Source: Streptomyces sp. NBC_00820
GTDB taxonomy: Bacteria > Actinomycetota > Actinomycetes > Streptomycetales > Streptomycetaceae
DNA: 64,000 nucleotides
Assembly: GCF_036347055.1 (NCBI RefSeq)
Contig: NZ_CP108882.1
Span: forward strand, 6,932,001-6,996,000
Reading direction: 5' to 3'
This document shows, piece after piece, positions 51,614-61,596 of this stretch. The translations under genes and the position numbers were made by a program. The notes beneath the pieces were generated by a model. The model was not told the origin of the DNA, did no database searches, and saw only the letters and a list, made by a program, of their open reading frames with translations. Position 1 is the first letter of the stretch. Each line of letters opens with the position of its first letter.

Positions 51614-52249
51614 ATGCCGCCCGCACCCGGAGACCGTGAAGCCCGCCGCGACGACGTATCGGAGGCCGTGTGGCGCGTACTCGCCGACAAGGGGTTCGGC
51701 GGACTGACCCTGCGCGCCGTCGCCGCCGAGATGGGCGCCTCCACCGGGCTGCTCATGCACTACTTCCCGACCAAACGCGCCCTGCTCACGCACGCCCTGG
51801 ACCTGCTGGAGAGGCGCACGGCCCAGCGTCCCCGGCGCGCGCGTCCCGCCGCCGGCCTCGCCACCGTGCGCGTCATGCTCCTCGACATCCTCCCGCTGAC
51901 CCCGGACGACACCGCCCGCAACCGCATCTGGGTCAGCTCCTGGGACCTGTCCCTGGCCGACGAGGAACTGACCGCGGACCAGGCGGGGCGCTACGCCCGG
52001 TTGCGCTCGACGATCCGCCCGCACCTGGACGACGCGCGGCGGCTCGGCGAACTCCCCGCCAGCGCCGACCCGGAGCAACTCGCCGCCACCGTCGTGGCGT
52101 TCACCCACGGACTGGTCGTCCAGGCGCTCTTCGACCCCGCCCGGTTCTCCGAGGACGCGCAGGTCGCCGCGCTCGACGGCTTCCTCGCCTCGCTCGCGTC
52201 GCCGTGCCCGGCGGGTGAGATCCGACGCGTCGCCGTGCCCGGCGGGTGA
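51614..52249 (+). CDS. TetR-family regulator (BetI-like C-terminus)
   Basis: This 211-residue regulator has a helix-turn-helix VSEAVWRVLADKGFGGLTLRAVAAEMGASTGLLMHYFPTKRALLTHAL and a BetI-like ligand domain. It is divergent from the GNAT/NTF2 fusion and probably controls it through the GGTACGTAA repeats. The last codons are formed by a 31-bp tandem duplication. The first copy encodes SPCPAGEIRR, and the second supplies the stop in another frame, so the natural C-terminus may once have differed. Confidence 0.92.
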   Translation: MPPAPGDREARRDDVSEAVWRVLADKGFGGLTLRAVAAEMGASTGLLMHYFPTKRALLTHALDLLERRTAQRPRRARPAAGLATVRVMLLDILPLTPDDTARNRIWVSSWDLSLADEELTADQAGRYARLRSTIRPHLDDARRLGELPASADPEQLAATVVAFTHGLVVQALFDPARFSEDAQVAALDGFLASLASPCPAGEIRRVAVPGG

Positions 52250-52259
52250 GATCCGACGC
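52198..52259. repeat. 31-bp tandem duplication over the TetR stop codon
   Basis: Two perfect adjacent copies of a 31-base unit starting GTCGCCGTGCCCGGCGGGTG are present. Because 31 is not a multiple of three, the duplication changed the reading frame at the end of the regulator gene. Confidence 0.92.
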
Positions 52260-52406
52260 CGGGGACGATCCGGCGGCGGGAAAGGTGGGGGAGGGGAAGG
52301 CGTTCGAGGCGGGAGGGGTTCCGAGGGAGGAAGAGAACTGACGAAGGCGGACGAAACGCCGCGGTAATCCTTCCAGCCCTCCCCAAAACCGGCGAACATC
52401 CCCGTC

Positions 52407-54170
52407 ATGGACCTCCTTCTCGTCGTCAGCGCGTTCAACAGCCTGTCCCAGCGCGTGTACGCGGAACTGTCCGACCTCGGGCACCGGGTGGACGTAGTCC
52501 TCGCCTCGCACGGCCCCGACGCGGTGCGCGCCGCCGTACGCGAGCGGCGCCCGGAGCTGATCCTCGCCCCCATGCTGAAGTCGGCGCTGCCCGAGGACGT
52601 GTGGCGGGAGCACACCTGCCTGATCGTGCACCCCGGACCGCCCGGCGACCGCGGCCCCTCCTCCCTGGACTGGGCCATCGCCGAGGCGGCGCCGCACTGG
52701 GGGGTGACGGTGCTTCAGGCGGAGGCGGCGATGGACGCGGGACCCGTCTGGGCCGCGGAGCCGTTCCCGGTACCCGCGGCGGGCAAGAGCGACCTGTACC
52801 GGGGCGAGGTCTCCGACGCCGCCTCGGCCGCCGTACTGCTGGCCGTACGGCGCTACGGCGACGGCTCGTACAAGCCGCGGCCGCAGACCGGACCCGACGT
52901 CCGCGTGGTCTGGCGCGACGCCTTCCGCCAGGAGCGGCGGCGGATCGACTGGGCGGACGACGACACGGACACGGTGCTGCGCAAGCTCCGCGGAGCCGAC
53001 TCCCAGCCCGGCGTCCTGGACGAGATCCTCGGCCGCCAGGTGTTCCTGCACGGCGGACACCCCGAGGACCGGCTGCGCGGCCGGCCCGGTGAGCTGCTCG
53101 CCACCCGCAACGGCGCGGTCTGCCGGGCCACCCGGGACGGCGCGGTGTGGATCCCGGAACTGCGCCCCCGCAAGTCCTCGGGCGACCCCGCGCCCTTCCG
53201 GCGCCCGGCGGCCTCCGTGCTCGCCTCCTTCCCGCCGCCCGGCGCCGCGCGGACGGCGGGCCCGCGCTCCGGCGACCGCCCCTCGTGGCTGCCGGAGGAC
53301 CCCGCTCCGCTCGAACTTCCCCGCGACCGGCACACCTGGACCGACATCCGCTACGAACAGCGCGGCGACGCCGGGTTCCTGACCTTCTCCTTCCCCGGCG
53401 GGGCGATGAGCACCGACCACTGCCGCAGGCTGCTGGCCGCCTACCGGTACGCGCTCACCCGCCCCACCTCGGTGCTGGTCCTCGGCGGAGCGCGCGACTT
53501 CTTCTCCAACGGCATCCACCTGAACGTCATCGAGGCGGCCGCCGACCCGGCCGGCGAGTCCTGGCTCAACATCAACGCCATCGACGACCTGGTCGAGGCC
53601 GTGCTGCGCACCACCGACCGGCTGGTGGTCGCGGCCCTCGGCGGCAACGCGGCGGCCGGCGGCCTCATGCTCGCCCTCGCCGCCGACGAGGTGTGGTGCC
53701 GCACGGGCGCCGTCCTCAACCCGCACTACCGGCGGATGGGCCTGTACGGCTCGGAGTTCTGGACGTACACGCTGCCGCGCCGCGTCGGAGCGCGCACGGC
53801 CGTCCGGCTGACGGACGAGGCACTGCCGGTGAGCGCCGCGACGGCCGCGCGGATCGGACTGGTGGACCGGCTGGTGCCGGTCCCGGCACGGGAATTCACC
53901 GCCGAGACCGGGCGCATGGCGGGCGCGCTCGCCGCGGGCCCCGGCCTCGCGGAACGGATCGCCGCCAAGGCCGCGGCCCGGCGGGCGGACGAGGAGGCAC
54001 GGCCGCTCGCGGAGTACCGGCGCGCCGAACTCGCCCGCATGCGCACCGTCTTCTTCGATCCGCGCGCCCCCTACCACGCCCTGCGGTCGGCCTTCGTCCG
54101 CAAGCAGCCCGCGGGCTCCGCCCGGCCGCTGTCCCCCGTCGGCGAACAGACCACCGGAGGCCTCGCATGA
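52407..54170 (+). CDS. hypX: Hydrogenase maturation protein HypX (HoxX)
   Basis: This 587-residue two-domain enzyme makes the CO ligand of the [NiFe] site in aerobes from N10-formyl-tetrahydrofolate via formyl-CoA. The N-terminal formyltransferase-like half has LILAPMLKSALPEDVW and the LIVHPGPPGDRGPSSLDWAI motif (about residues 70-95). The C-terminal enoyl-CoA-hydratase/crotonase half has DFFSNGIHLNVIEA (about 370) and ALGGNAAAGGLMLALAADEVWCRTGAVLNPHYRRMGLYGSEFW (about 410-455), the region typical of HypX. The gene starts a seven-gene maturation operon and its stop overlaps the protease start (ATGA). Confidence 0.94.
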   Translation: MDLLLVVSAFNSLSQRVYAELSDLGHRVDVVLASHGPDAVRAAVRERRPELILAPMLKSALPEDVWREHTCLIVHPGPPGDRGPSSLDWAIAEAAPHWGVTVLQAEAAMDAGPVWAAEPFPVPAAGKSDLYRGEVSDAASAAVLLAVRRYGDGSYKPRPQTGPDVRVVWRDAFRQERRRIDWADDDTDTVLRKLRGADSQPGVLDEILGRQVFLHGGHPEDRLRGRPGELLATRNGAVCRATRDGAVWIPELRPRKSSGDPAPFRRPAASVLASFPPPGAARTAGPRSGDRPSWLPEDPAPLELPRDRHTWTDIRYEQRGDAGFLTFSFPGGAMSTDHCRRLLAAYRYALTRPTSVLVLGGARDFFSNGIHLNVIEAAADPAGESWLNINAIDDLVEAVLRTTDRLVVAALGGNAAAGGLMLALAADEVWCRTGAVLNPHYRRMGLYGSEFWTYTLPRRVGARTAVRLTDEALPVSAATAARIGLVDRLVPVPAREFTAETGRMAGALAAGPGLAERIAAKAAARRADEEARPLAEYRRAELARMRTVFFDPRAPYHALRSAFVRKQPAGSARPLSPVGEQTTGGLA

Positions 54171-54736
54171 CCCGTACCGACGAGCGTCTGCTGATCGCGG
54201 GCGTCGGCAACATCTTCCTCGCGGACGACGCCTTCGGCCCCGAGGTGATCCGTGCCCTGGAGCAGCACCCGCTGCCGCCGGGGACCCTGGTGCGGGACTT
54301 CGGCATCCGCGGCCTCGACCTCGCGTACGAGCTGCTCGACGGCTACACCACCGCCGTCCTGGTCGACGTGGCCGAACGCGGCCACCGGCCCGGAACCCTG
54401 TCGCTGATCGAGCCGGACCTCCCCGACGGCCGCCCGGGCGCGGCCCCGCCCGAGGCCCACGGCATGGACCCGGCGAAGGTCCTGGCCCTCGCCGCCCACC
54501 TGGGCGACGGGACGCTCCCGCGCGTCCTCGTGCTCGCCTGCGAGCCCCAGGTACGGCCGCGCGCCGACGAGGACATCGCGCCCGGCCTCAGCGCCCCGGT
54601 GCGCGACGCCGTCGGGCACGCGGTCGAGGCCCTGCACGTCATGGTCCCGGTGCTGCTCGCCGACCCCGCCGCCACACCCCCGTTGAGCCGCCAGGAGGAA
54701 TCCGCGGACCCGTCCGGGGCCGGTCTCGCGCGCTAG
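54167..54736 (+). CDS. Hydrogenase maturation protease (HyaD/HupD-type)
   Basis: This 189-residue nickel-dependent endopeptidase trims the C-terminus of the hydrogenase large subunit after Ni insertion. It starts with the family motif LLIAGVGNIFLADDAFGPEVI (Glu/Asp Ni ligand), and has DFGIRGLDLAYELLDGYTTAVLVDV (second ligand Asp region) and the PEAHGMDP and LVLACEP segments. The matching cleavage site is visible in the large subunit encoded at the right end of the window (after DPCLPCGVH). Its ATG overlaps the hypX stop. hypB follows after 79 bases. Confidence 0.93.
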   Translation: MTRTDERLLIAGVGNIFLADDAFGPEVIRALEQHPLPPGTLVRDFGIRGLDLAYELLDGYTTAVLVDVAERGHRPGTLSLIEPDLPDGRPGAAPPEAHGMDPAKVLALAAHLGDGTLPRVLVLACEPQVRPRADEDIAPGLSAPVRDAVGHAVEALHVMVPVLLADPAATPPLSRQEESADPSGAGLAR

Positions 54737-54815
54737 GCCGCCGGGGCGTCGAGGATCGGCAGTGCGACGCGTCTTGCCTCGATGTGTCCCCGAGCCGATC
54801 GCGAGGAGCAGCGCC

Positions 54816-55646
54816 ATGTGCGATTCCGAGGACGTCACCCAGGCCGTCCTGGCGAAGAACGACAGCCTTGCCGAGAACCTGCGCGCCGAGCTGGCCCGGC
54901 GCGGTGTGAGCGTGGTCAACCTGCTGTCCAGCCCGGGCAGCGGCAAGACGGAGCTGCTCGGGCGGGTGCTGGCCCGTGCGGTGGAGCGGGGCGTGCCGGT
55001 GGCCGCGCTCACCGCCGACCTGGCCACGGAGAACGACGCCCGGCGCCTCGCCCGCTCGGGCGCGCCGGTGAAGCAGCTGCTGACCGACGGGCTGTGCCAT
55101 CTGGAGGCCCGGCAGCTGCGCGGCCACGTGGACGACTGGATGCCGCGCGACACCTCGGTGCTCTTCGTGGAGAACGTCGGCAACCTCGTCTGCCCGGCGT
55201 CGTACGACCTCGGGGAGAGGCTGCGCATCGTGTTCATGGCGGTGACGGAGGGCGAGGACAAGCCGCTGAAGTACCCGACCTCCTTCGGCTCCGCCCACCT
55301 GGTGGTGCTCACCAAGACGGATCTGGCCGAGGCCGCGGGCTTCGACGAGGAGGCCTTCGTCGAGCACGTGCGGCGGGTCAACCCCGGGGTGGAGGTCCTG
55401 CGGTCCTGCGCCCGCACGGGCGAGGGCGTCGACCCCCTCCTGGAGCGCGTGCTCGCCGTGCGCGACGGCGCCCCCGTCCACCGGCCGCCCCTCGCCCCGC
55501 ACCCGCACGGTCACGTCCACGTGCGCGACCACGCGGACGGCCACAGCCACAGTCACGGCGACGGCCCCGGTCGCGGCAACGGTCACGACCACGCGGGAGG
55601 GGACACCCGGGACGCGTCCGGCCTCCCGGCCGGCCGCGTCTCGTGA
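54816..55646 (+). CDS. hypB: Hydrogenase nickel-incorporation GTPase HypB
   Basis: This 276-residue SIMIBI-class GTPase inserts nickel with HypA. It shows the P-loop [13 protein letters not shown] (about residue 42), the metal-site GLCHLEA (Cys and His about 90), the Asp/Glu switch [14 protein letters not shown] and the guanine motif LTKTDLAEA. The His-rich nickel-storage stretch lies at the C-terminus ([19 protein letters not shown]..., about residues 228-265) instead of the usual N-terminus, where only a short leader MCDSEDVTQ is present. Its stop overlaps the hypF start (GTGA). Confidence 0.95.
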   Translation: MCDSEDVTQAVLAKNDSLAENLRAELARRGVSVVNLLSSPGSGKTELLGRVLARAVERGVPVAALTADLATENDARRLARSGAPVKQLLTDGLCHLEARQLRGHVDDWMPRDTSVLFVENVGNLVCPASYDLGERLRIVFMAVTEGEDKPLKYPTSFGSAHLVVLTKTDLAEAAGFDEEAFVEHVRRVNPGVEVLRSCARTGEGVDPLLERVLAVRDGAPVHRPPLAPHPHGHVHVRDHADGHSHSHGDGPGRGNGHDHAGGDTRDASGLPAGRVS

Positions 55647-58051
55647 CGACGACCCCCGAGGCGGTCCGCCGCCGCGTCCGGGTGCGCGGCACCGTGCAGG
55701 GCGTGGGCTTCCGCCCCTACGTGCACCGGCTCGCCACCGACCTGGCGCTCGCCGGCTTCGTGAGCAACACGGCGTACGGCGTGCTCATCGAGGTCGAGGG
55801 GCCGGCCCCGGGCGTCGCGGGCTTCTGCGACCGGCTGGCCGCCGAGCCGCCCCCGCTGGCCACCGTCACCGGTGTCGACGTCGAGCACCTGCCCGCCACG
55901 GGCGCCGACGGCGCCTTCACGATCCGCTCGACCGACCGGTCCCCGGGCCGCACCCAACTGCCGCCCGACACCGCGCCCTGCGCCGACTGCCTGCGCGAAC
56001 TGGCCGATCCGGCCGACCGCCGCCACCGGCACCCCTTCGTCACCTGCACCCACTGCGGCCCCCGCTTCACCATCGCCACCGCGATGCCGTACGACCGGGC
56101 CGCCACGACCATGGCCGGCTTCCCGATGTGTCCCGCCTGCGCACGGGAGTACGGCGATCCCGGCGACCGCCGCTTCCACGCCCAGCCCGTCGCCTGCCCG
56201 GACTGCGGCCCCCGGCTGCGCCTGGTGCCCGCGGCCGGCAGCGGCATCCCCGCCGCCCGGGACGCCGACGCCCTGAGGGCCGCCAGGGCGCTGCTGGCCG
56301 ACGGACGGATCGTCGCCGTGAAGGGCCTCGGCGGCTACCACCTGGCGTGCGACGCCACCGACGCCCGCGCCGTCGACACACTGCGCGCCCGCAAGGCGCG
56401 CGGCGGCAAGCCGTTCGCGGTGATGTGCCCGGACCTCGACACCGTGCGGCGCATCGCCGAGGTGTCCGCCGCCGAGAGCGCCGCCCTCAGCGGTCCCCGG
56501 CGCCCCATCGTGCTGCTGCGCCGCCGAACGGACACCGGCGCCCCCGCCCTCGCGCCCGGCGTCTGCCCCGGCAGCCCGCACCTCGGCGTGATGCTGCCCT
56601 ACACGCCCGTGCACACGCTGCTGCTGGGCCTGCCCGGCGATCCGACCGGCCCGCGGACGCTGGTCATGACCAGCGGCAACCGCTCCGGGGAACCGATCGT
56701 CACGGACGACGACGAGGCGCTGACCCGGCTCGCCGGACTGGCCGACGCCTGGCTCGCCCACGACCGGGTCATCGCCTCCCCGTGCGACGACTCGCTGCTG
56801 AGGGTCCGCCCCGACGGCACCGAACAGGTGCTGCGCCGCTCACGCGGTTACGTGCCCCGGCCGGTGCGCCTGCCGGTCCCGGTACGCCCCGCGCTCGCGG
56901 CGGGCGGCGACCTGAAGCACGCGCTCTGCGTCGGCGAGGGCGACCAGGCGTGGTTCGGCCCGCACATCGGCGACATGGGCGACCTGGCCACGCTGGAGGC
57001 CGCCGAGCGCGCGGAGCGCCACCTGCGGAGCCTGACCGGCGTCGCCCCCGTACTCGTCGCGGCCGACCGGCACCCGGCCTACCACTCGGCCCGGTGGGCG
57101 CGCCGACGCGCCGCCCAACTGGGCTTGCCCGCACCGGTGTTCGTGCAACACCATCACGCGCACATCGCCTCGGCCATGGCCGAGCACGGCCTCGACGGCA
57201 CCACGCGGGTCATCGGCGTCGCGTTCGACGGCACCGGATACGGAGACGACGGCACCGTCTGGGGCGGCGAGTTCCTGCTCGCCGACTACACCGGCTACCG
57301 GCGCTTCGCCCACCTCGCCCCCGCCCCGCTCCCCGGCGGCGACGCGGGCGTGGCCAACCCCTGCCGGCTGGCCCTGGCCCGGCTGTGGGCCGCCGGACTG
57401 CCGTGGGACGCCGACCTGCCCAGTGTCGCGGCCTGCGAGCCCGCGGAACTCGCCGTACTGGAGCAGCAGTTGACGCGTCAGGTGGCCTGCGTGCCGACTT
57501 CCGGCATGGGGCGGCTCTTCGACGCGGTGTCGTCCCTCGCGGGCGTGTGCCACCGCGCGGGGTACGAGGCGCAGGCCGCCCTGGAGCTGGAGGCCGCGGC
57601 AACCGCGGCTTGGGGCGCGGAGACGGCCGGGGGCCCCTCGGCGTACGCCTTCGGTATCGCCGCCGGCCCGGGTCCCGTGCGGTGCGACCCGGCACCCGTG
57701 CTCCGGGCGCTCGTCGCCGACCTGCGGCGCGGTACCCCGGCACCGGTGATCGCCGCGCGCTTCCACCACGGGGTCGCGCGGTGCGTCGTGGAGATCTGCC
57801 GGCGTGCGCGCCGGGCCACCGGCCTTGTCACCGTGGCCCTCACCGGCGGCGTCTTCGCCAACGCGCTCCTGGAACAGACGTGCGCGGCCCTGCTGGCCGA
57901 GGACGGTTTCACCGTCCTGCGGCACGGCGAGGTCCCGCCGAACGACGGCGGCCTGGCACTCGGGCAGCTGGTGGTCGCGGCACACGGACGACAGGGCCGG
58001 CCGGGCGTGCGGCGGACCTCGGACAGCGCATTCAGCAACGAGACGGAGTGA
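55643..58051 (+). CDS. hypF: Carbamoyltransferase HypF
   Basis: This 802-residue enzyme converts carbamoyl phosphate to the thiocarbamate on HypE that becomes the CN ligands. Domains in order are acylphosphatase ([18 protein letters not shown]), two zinc fingers (CADC/CTHC and CPAC/CPDC, residues about 113-195), the YrdC-like domain ([21 protein letters not shown]), and the Kae1-like O-carbamoyltransferase domain ([36 protein letters not shown]). The GTG start lies in the hypB stop. hypC starts three bases after its stop. Confidence 0.96.
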   Translation: MTTTPEAVRRRVRVRGTVQGVGFRPYVHRLATDLALAGFVSNTAYGVLIEVEGPAPGVAGFCDRLAAEPPPLATVTGVDVEHLPATGADGAFTIRSTDRSPGRTQLPPDTAPCADCLRELADPADRRHRHPFVTCTHCGPRFTIATAMPYDRAATTMAGFPMCPACAREYGDPGDRRFHAQPVACPDCGPRLRLVPAAGSGIPAARDADALRAARALLADGRIVAVKGLGGYHLACDATDARAVDTLRARKARGGKPFAVMCPDLDTVRRIAEVSAAESAALSGPRRPIVLLRRRTDTGAPALAPGVCPGSPHLGVMLPYTPVHTLLLGLPGDPTGPRTLVMTSGNRSGEPIVTDDDEALTRLAGLADAWLAHDRVIASPCDDSLLRVRPDGTEQVLRRSRGYVPRPVRLPVPVRPALAAGGDLKHALCVGEGDQAWFGPHIGDMGDLATLEAAERAERHLRSLTGVAPVLVAADRHPAYHSARWARRRAAQLGLPAPVFVQHHHAHIASAMAEHGLDGTTRVIGVAFDGTGYGDDGTVWGGEFLLADYTGYRRFAHLAPAPLPGGDAGVANPCRLALARLWAAGLPWDADLPSVAACEPAELAVLEQQLTRQVACVPTSGMGRLFDAVSSLAGVCHRAGYEAQAALELEAAATAAWGAETAGGPSAYAFGIAAGPGPVRCDPAPVLRALVADLRRGTPAPVIAARFHHGVARCVVEICRRARRATGLVTVALTGGVFANALLEQTCAALLAEDGFTVLRHGEVPPNDGGLALGQLVVAAHGRQGRPGVRRTSDSAFSNETE

Positions 58052-58054
58052 CCC

Positions 58055-58408
58055 ATGTGCTTGGCAGTGCCTGGCAAGGTCGTGGCCATCGACGACAGCG
58101 CCGACCCGCTCACCGGGCTGATCGATTTCGGCGGTGTGCAGAAGCGGGCGTGTCTGGAGTACGTCCCCGACGTGCGGGTGGGCGAGTACGTCATCGTGCA
58201 CGTCGGCTTCGCGCTCCAGCGCCTGGACGAGGAGTCCGCGCTGGCGTCCCTGCGGCTCTTCGAGGAACTCGGGCTGCTGGAGGAGGAGTTCGGGGACGCG
58301 TGGCAGCAGGCGGAGCGCGAGGCGGGAACCGCCCCGGCGTCCACCGCCCCCGCGCCCACCGCCGCTGTGGCGGCGGACCAAACGGAGAGTGGGAGCGAGG
58401 CCCGGTGA
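58055..58408 (+). CDS. hypC: Hydrogenase maturation chaperone HypC
   Basis: This 117-residue protein begins with the invariant [12 protein letters not shown] (Cys2 carries the Fe(CN)2CO unit with HypD). The SH3-like core extends through [18 protein letters not shown] to about residue 78. About 30 residues of Ala/Pro/Thr-rich tail follow, which is longer than usual (HypC is normally 75-95 residues). Its stop overlaps the hypD start (GTGA), matching the tight HypC-HypD partnership. Confidence 0.95.
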   Translation: MCLAVPGKVVAIDDSADPLTGLIDFGGVQKRACLEYVPDVRVGEYVIVHVGFALQRLDEESALASLRLFEELGLLEEEFGDAWQQAEREAGTAPASTAPAPTAAVAADQTESGSEAR

Positions 58409-59547
58409 AGTACATCGACGAGTTCAACGACCCCGCTCTGGCGCGGCGGCTGCTGGACGAGATCAGCGCCACCGCCACCCGGCCGTGGGCGCTGATGGAG
58501 GTCTGCGGCGGCCAGACCCACTCCATCATCCGGCACGGCATCGACCAACTGCTCCCCGAACAGATCGAGTTGATCCACGGACCCGGCTGCCCCGTGTGCG
58601 TCACCCCGCTCGACGTCATCGACCAGGCCCTGGAGATCGCCTCACGTCCGGACGTGATCTTCTGCTCCTTCGGCGACATGCTCCGCGTGCCGGGCAGCGA
58701 CCGCGACCTGTTCCGGGTCAAGGGCGAGGGCGGCGACGTCCGCGTGGTCTACTCGCCCCTCGACGCCCTGGAACTGGCCCGCAAGAACCCGGACCGGCAA
58801 GTGGTGTTCTTCGCCATCGGCTTCGAGACCACCGCCCCCGCCAACGCGATGGCCGCGCACCAGGCCCGCCGCCTGGGCCTGACCAACTTCAGCCTGCTGG
58901 TGTCCCATGTACGGGTGCCCCCGGCCATCGAGGCCATCATGACCTCCCCGGTCTGCCGGGTGCAGGGCTTTCTGGCCGCCGGCCACGTGTGCAGCGTGAT
59001 GGGCACCGCCGAATACCCGGCACTGGCCGAGCGGTTCGGCGTACCGCTCGTGGTGACGGGATTCGAACCGCTGGACATCCTCGAGGGCATCCGCCGGGCC
59101 GTGCGCCAACTGGAGCGCGGGGAGCACCGGGTGGAGAACGCGTACGCGCGGGCCGTGCGCGAGGACGGCAACCCGGCGGCCATGCGCATGATCGAGGAGG
59201 TGTTCGAGGTCACCGACCGGAACTGGCGCGGGATCGGACGCATCCCGTCGAGCGGCTGGCGGCTGACCGAGGCCTTCAGGGCGTACGACGCCGAGCACCG
59301 CTTCGACGTCGGCGGCATCCGCACCGAGGAGCCGGCCGAGTGCCGCAGCGGCGAGGTGCTCCAGGGGCTGATCAAGCCCACCGAGTGCGGCGCGTTCGGC
59401 ACCACCTGCACCCCGCGTACCCCGCTCGGCGCGACCATGGTCTCCAGCGAGGGCGCCTGCGCGGCCTACTACCTGTACCGCCGGATGAACGGCCCGACGC
59501 CGCAGGCCGCCCGGGCCACGCGGGAGGAGATGAACCCCGTTGCCTGA
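58405..59547 (+). CDS. hypD: Hydrogenase maturation protein HypD
   Basis: This 380-residue Fe-S scaffold assembles the Fe(CN)2CO group with HypC and HypE. Conserved motifs are [17 protein letters not shown] (Cys about 35), [13 protein letters not shown] (CPVC, about 65), [13 protein letters not shown] (about 140) and the C-terminal 4Fe-4S cysteines ([27 protein letters not shown]). The length is standard. The GTG start overlaps hypC, and the stop overlaps the TTG start of hypE by eight bases. Confidence 0.96.
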   Translation: MKYIDEFNDPALARRLLDEISATATRPWALMEVCGGQTHSIIRHGIDQLLPEQIELIHGPGCPVCVTPLDVIDQALEIASRPDVIFCSFGDMLRVPGSDRDLFRVKGEGGDVRVVYSPLDALELARKNPDRQVVFFAIGFETTAPANAMAAHQARRLGLTNFSLLVSHVRVPPAIEAIMTSPVCRVQGFLAAGHVCSVMGTAEYPALAERFGVPLVVTGFEPLDILEGIRRAVRQLERGEHRVENAYARAVREDGNPAAMRMIEEVFEVTDRNWRGIGRIPSSGWRLTEAFRAYDAEHRFDVGGIRTEEPAECRSGEVLQGLIKPTECGAFGTTCTPRTPLGATMVSSEGACAAYYLYRRMNGPTPQAARATREEMNPVA

Positions 59548-60670
59548 CCTCACCGACACGACCCCTGGGACGACCGCCGACACGAGCGCCGGTACGACCG
59601 CCGGCACGAGCGCCGGTACGGCCGTCGACCCCGCCGCCTGGACCTGTCCCGCCCCCCTGCGCGACCAGCCCGTCGTGGTGATGGGGCACGGTGGGGGAGG
59701 CGTCCTCTCCGCCGAGCTCATGGAGCACGTCTTCGCGCCCGCCTACGGCAACCCCACCCTCGCCGCGCTCGCCGACTCCGCCGTCCTCGAACTCGACGGC
59801 GCCCGGCTGGCGTTCTCCACCGACTCCTACGTGGTCCGGCCGCTGTTCTTCCCCGGCGGCAGCCTCGGCGACCTCGCGGTCAACGGCACCGTGAACGACC
59901 TGGCGATGAGCGGGGCGCGGCCCGCCTGGCTGTCCGCCGCCTTCGTGCTGGAGGAGGGCGTGCGGCTGACCGTGGTCGAGCGGATCGCGCGCGCCATGGG
60001 AGCGGCCGCCGAGGCGGCCGGGGTCACCATCGTCACCGGGGACACCAAGGTCGTGGAGGCCGGGCACGGTGACGGCGTGTACGTCACCACCGCCGGGATC
60101 GGGCTCGTCCCCGCCGGGGTCGACATCCGTCCCCAGCGGGCGCGGCCCGGCGACGCCGTCATCGTGAGCGGCCCGATCGGCCTGCACGGCGTGGCGGTCA
60201 TGAGCGTGCGGGAGGGGCTGGAGTTCGGCGTCGAGATCGCCAGCGACACCGCCCCGCTGGCCGGTCTGGTCGCCGCGATGCTGGCCGTCACCCCGGACGT
60301 CCACGTGCTGCGCGACCCGACCCGGGGCGGTCTGGCCGCGTCCCTCAACGAGATCGCCCGCGCCTCGGGCACCGGCGTCCGGCTCCGCGAGCGTGCCGTC
60401 CCGGTGCCGGACGCCGTGGCCAACGCCTGCGGTTTCCTCGGTCTCGACCCCCTCTTCGTCGCCAACGAGGGGCGGCTCGTGGCCTTTGTGCCCGGCTCCG
60501 CGGCGGAGGAGGTCCTCGCGGCGATGCGCGCGCACCCGCAGGGCACCGGCGCCGCGCTGATCGGCGAGTGCGTCGCCGAACACCCCGGCATGGTCGTGGT
60601 CTCGACCGGACTCGGCGGCACCCGGGTGGTGGACCTGCCGCTCGGCGAGCAACTGCCGCGCATCTGCTGA
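59540..60670 (+). CDS. hypE: Hydrogenase expression/formation protein HypE
   Basis: This 376-residue ATP-dependent enzyme of the PurM fold dehydrates its C-terminal thiocarboxamide to thiocyanate for the CN ligands. Hallmarks are [18 protein letters not shown] near residue 50, the ATP-binding [15 protein letters not shown] (about 117), and the C-terminal invariant Pro-Arg-Ile-Cys (here EQLPRIC) that carries the carbamoyl group. A Thr/Gly-rich leader of about 30 residues with TSAGTTAGT repeats precedes the domain. It has a TTG start and is the last gene of the operon. Confidence 0.96.
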   Translation: MPDLTDTTPGTTADTSAGTTAGTSAGTAVDPAAWTCPAPLRDQPVVVMGHGGGGVLSAELMEHVFAPAYGNPTLAALADSAVLELDGARLAFSTDSYVVRPLFFPGGSLGDLAVNGTVNDLAMSGARPAWLSAAFVLEEGVRLTVVERIARAMGAAAEAAGVTIVTGDTKVVEAGHGDGVYVTTAGIGLVPAGVDIRPQRARPGDAVIVSGPIGLHGVAVMSVREGLEFGVEIASDTAPLAGLVAAMLAVTPDVHVLRDPTRGGLAASLNEIARASGTGVRLRERAVPVPDAVANACGFLGLDPLFVANEGRLVAFVPGSAAEEVLAAMRAHPQGTGAALIGECVAEHPGMVVVSTGLGGTRVVDLPLGEQLPRIC

Positions 60671-60686
60671 CCGGTACACACACGGC

Positions 60687-60729
60687 ACGGCCCCGCCGCA
60701 GGCGCACAGCGCGCCGACGGCGGGGCCGT
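60687..60729. terminator. Bidirectional hairpin terminator between hypE and hypA
   Basis: A perfect 12-bp stem (ACGGCCCCGCCG with CGGCGGGGCCGT) lies in the 65-base gap between the convergent operons and can stop transcription from both sides. Confidence 0.85.
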
Positions 60730-60735
60730 ACCGCG

Positions 60736-61092
60736 TCAGGTTCGCGCCGGTCGCGGCTCGATCCCGGTGATCTCCAACTCCCGGCCGCTGCGCAGGTCGT
60801 TGGACGGCTGATCGCAGCGCGGGCACCAGAAGAACGGCGGCATGCCCACCGCGAACTCCTCGGCGCACGCGCCGCACCAGGCCTGGGCGGTGACCTGTTC
60901 CACCACGAGCCTGGCCTCCGCCAGGGCGGTGCCCTCACGGGCCACCTCGAAGGCGAAGTCCAGGGCGTCGGGGACGACCCCCGCCAGCTCCCCGACCCGG
61001 ACGGTCACCGCCGCGACGGCGTCCGTCCCGTCCGCCCGGGCCCGCGCGTCGGCCTGCTCGATGATCGCGGTCGCGATCGAAAGTTCGTGCAC
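60736..61092 (-). CDS. hypA: Hydrogenase nickel chaperone HypA
   Basis: This 118-residue protein starts with the nickel-binding MHELSIA (N-terminal Met, His2). The zinc site CGAC (about residue 73) and CPRC (about 91) follows in WCGACAEEF...FWCPRCD. It delivers Ni to HypB. It uses a GTG start and lies last in the minus-strand operon behind the structural gene for the large subunit, away from the other hyp genes. The final segment LEITGIEP is typical. Confidence 0.96.
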   Translation of the reverse strand: MHELSIATAIIEQADARARADGTDAVAAVTVRVGELAGVVPDALDFAFEVAREGTALAEARLVVEQVTAQAWCGACAEEFAVGMPPFFWCPRCDQPSNDLRSGRELEITGIEPRPART

Positions 61093-61099
61093 GGCCGGC

Positions 61100-61303
61100 T
61101 CAGGGGTACCGGCGGTTCGCGCGGCAGCCGCCCGTCATCCGCCGGATGCGCACCTCACGCACCAGGCTCGGGAACTCCCGGACGACCAGTACCAGGGCGA
61201 GCAGACCCAGCGCCAGGGCCTGGGCCTTCAGTACCCGTGGTCCCGTCATCGTCCCGGCTCCCGTGCACGTGTCCGCTGGTCTTTGCGCTGCGTGGAGTTT
61301 CAT
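61100..61303 (-). CDS. Small single-pass membrane protein of hydrogenase operon
   Basis: This 67-residue protein contains one hydrophobic helix (LKAQALALGLLALVLVVREFP) followed by a basic tail (REVRIRRMTGGCRANRRYP), so the C-terminus should stay in the cytoplasm. The ATG is preceded by GGAG at nine bases. It ends seven bases before hypA and so is part of the operon. No family is named with confidence. Its position suggests a role in membrane association or assembly of the hydrogenase. Confidence 0.65.
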   Translation of the reverse strand: MKLHAAQRPADTCTGAGTMTGPRVLKAQALALGLLALVLVVREFPSLVREVRIRRMTGGCRANRRYP

Positions 61304-61327
61304 CTGCGGTGACTCCCTCCTGCTTCC

Positions 61328-61534
61328 TCATCCCGGCGGGATGTTCGGCATGATCTCCAGGAGAGCGTCATGCCGCTTCGGGCTGATCCCGGTGGAGCGG
61401 CGGGCGTCCGCGGTGCCGTCCTCGTAGTGCCCGGGCTGTGCCTCGTACGGCCCCTCGTTGCCCTCGTGCATCCCGCACACATGCGTGGGGGTGTCGGGTT
61501 TGACCTGGGGCCGGCCGACTCTGATGTTGCCCAT
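61328..61534 (-). CDS. Small hydrogenase-operon protein
   Basis: This 68-residue protein with a strong AGGAGA site begins MGNIRVGRPQVKPDTPTHVCGMHEGNEGPYEAQPG and ends KRHDALLEIMPNIPPG. It has a single Cys and several His residues, and no membrane helix. It lies between the DUF5947-like and membrane-protein genes. It is probably a conserved accessory of the group 1h hydrogenase locus, with unknown function. Confidence 0.7.
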   Translation of the reverse strand: MGNIRVGRPQVKPDTPTHVCGMHEGNEGPYEAQPGHYEDGTADARRSTGISPKRHDALLEIMPNIPPG

Positions 61535-61596
61535 GAGGTGCTCTCCTTTCCTCGGCTTTTTCGGCTTTTCTCGCCTCCGCGCCGCGGAGGACGTGC

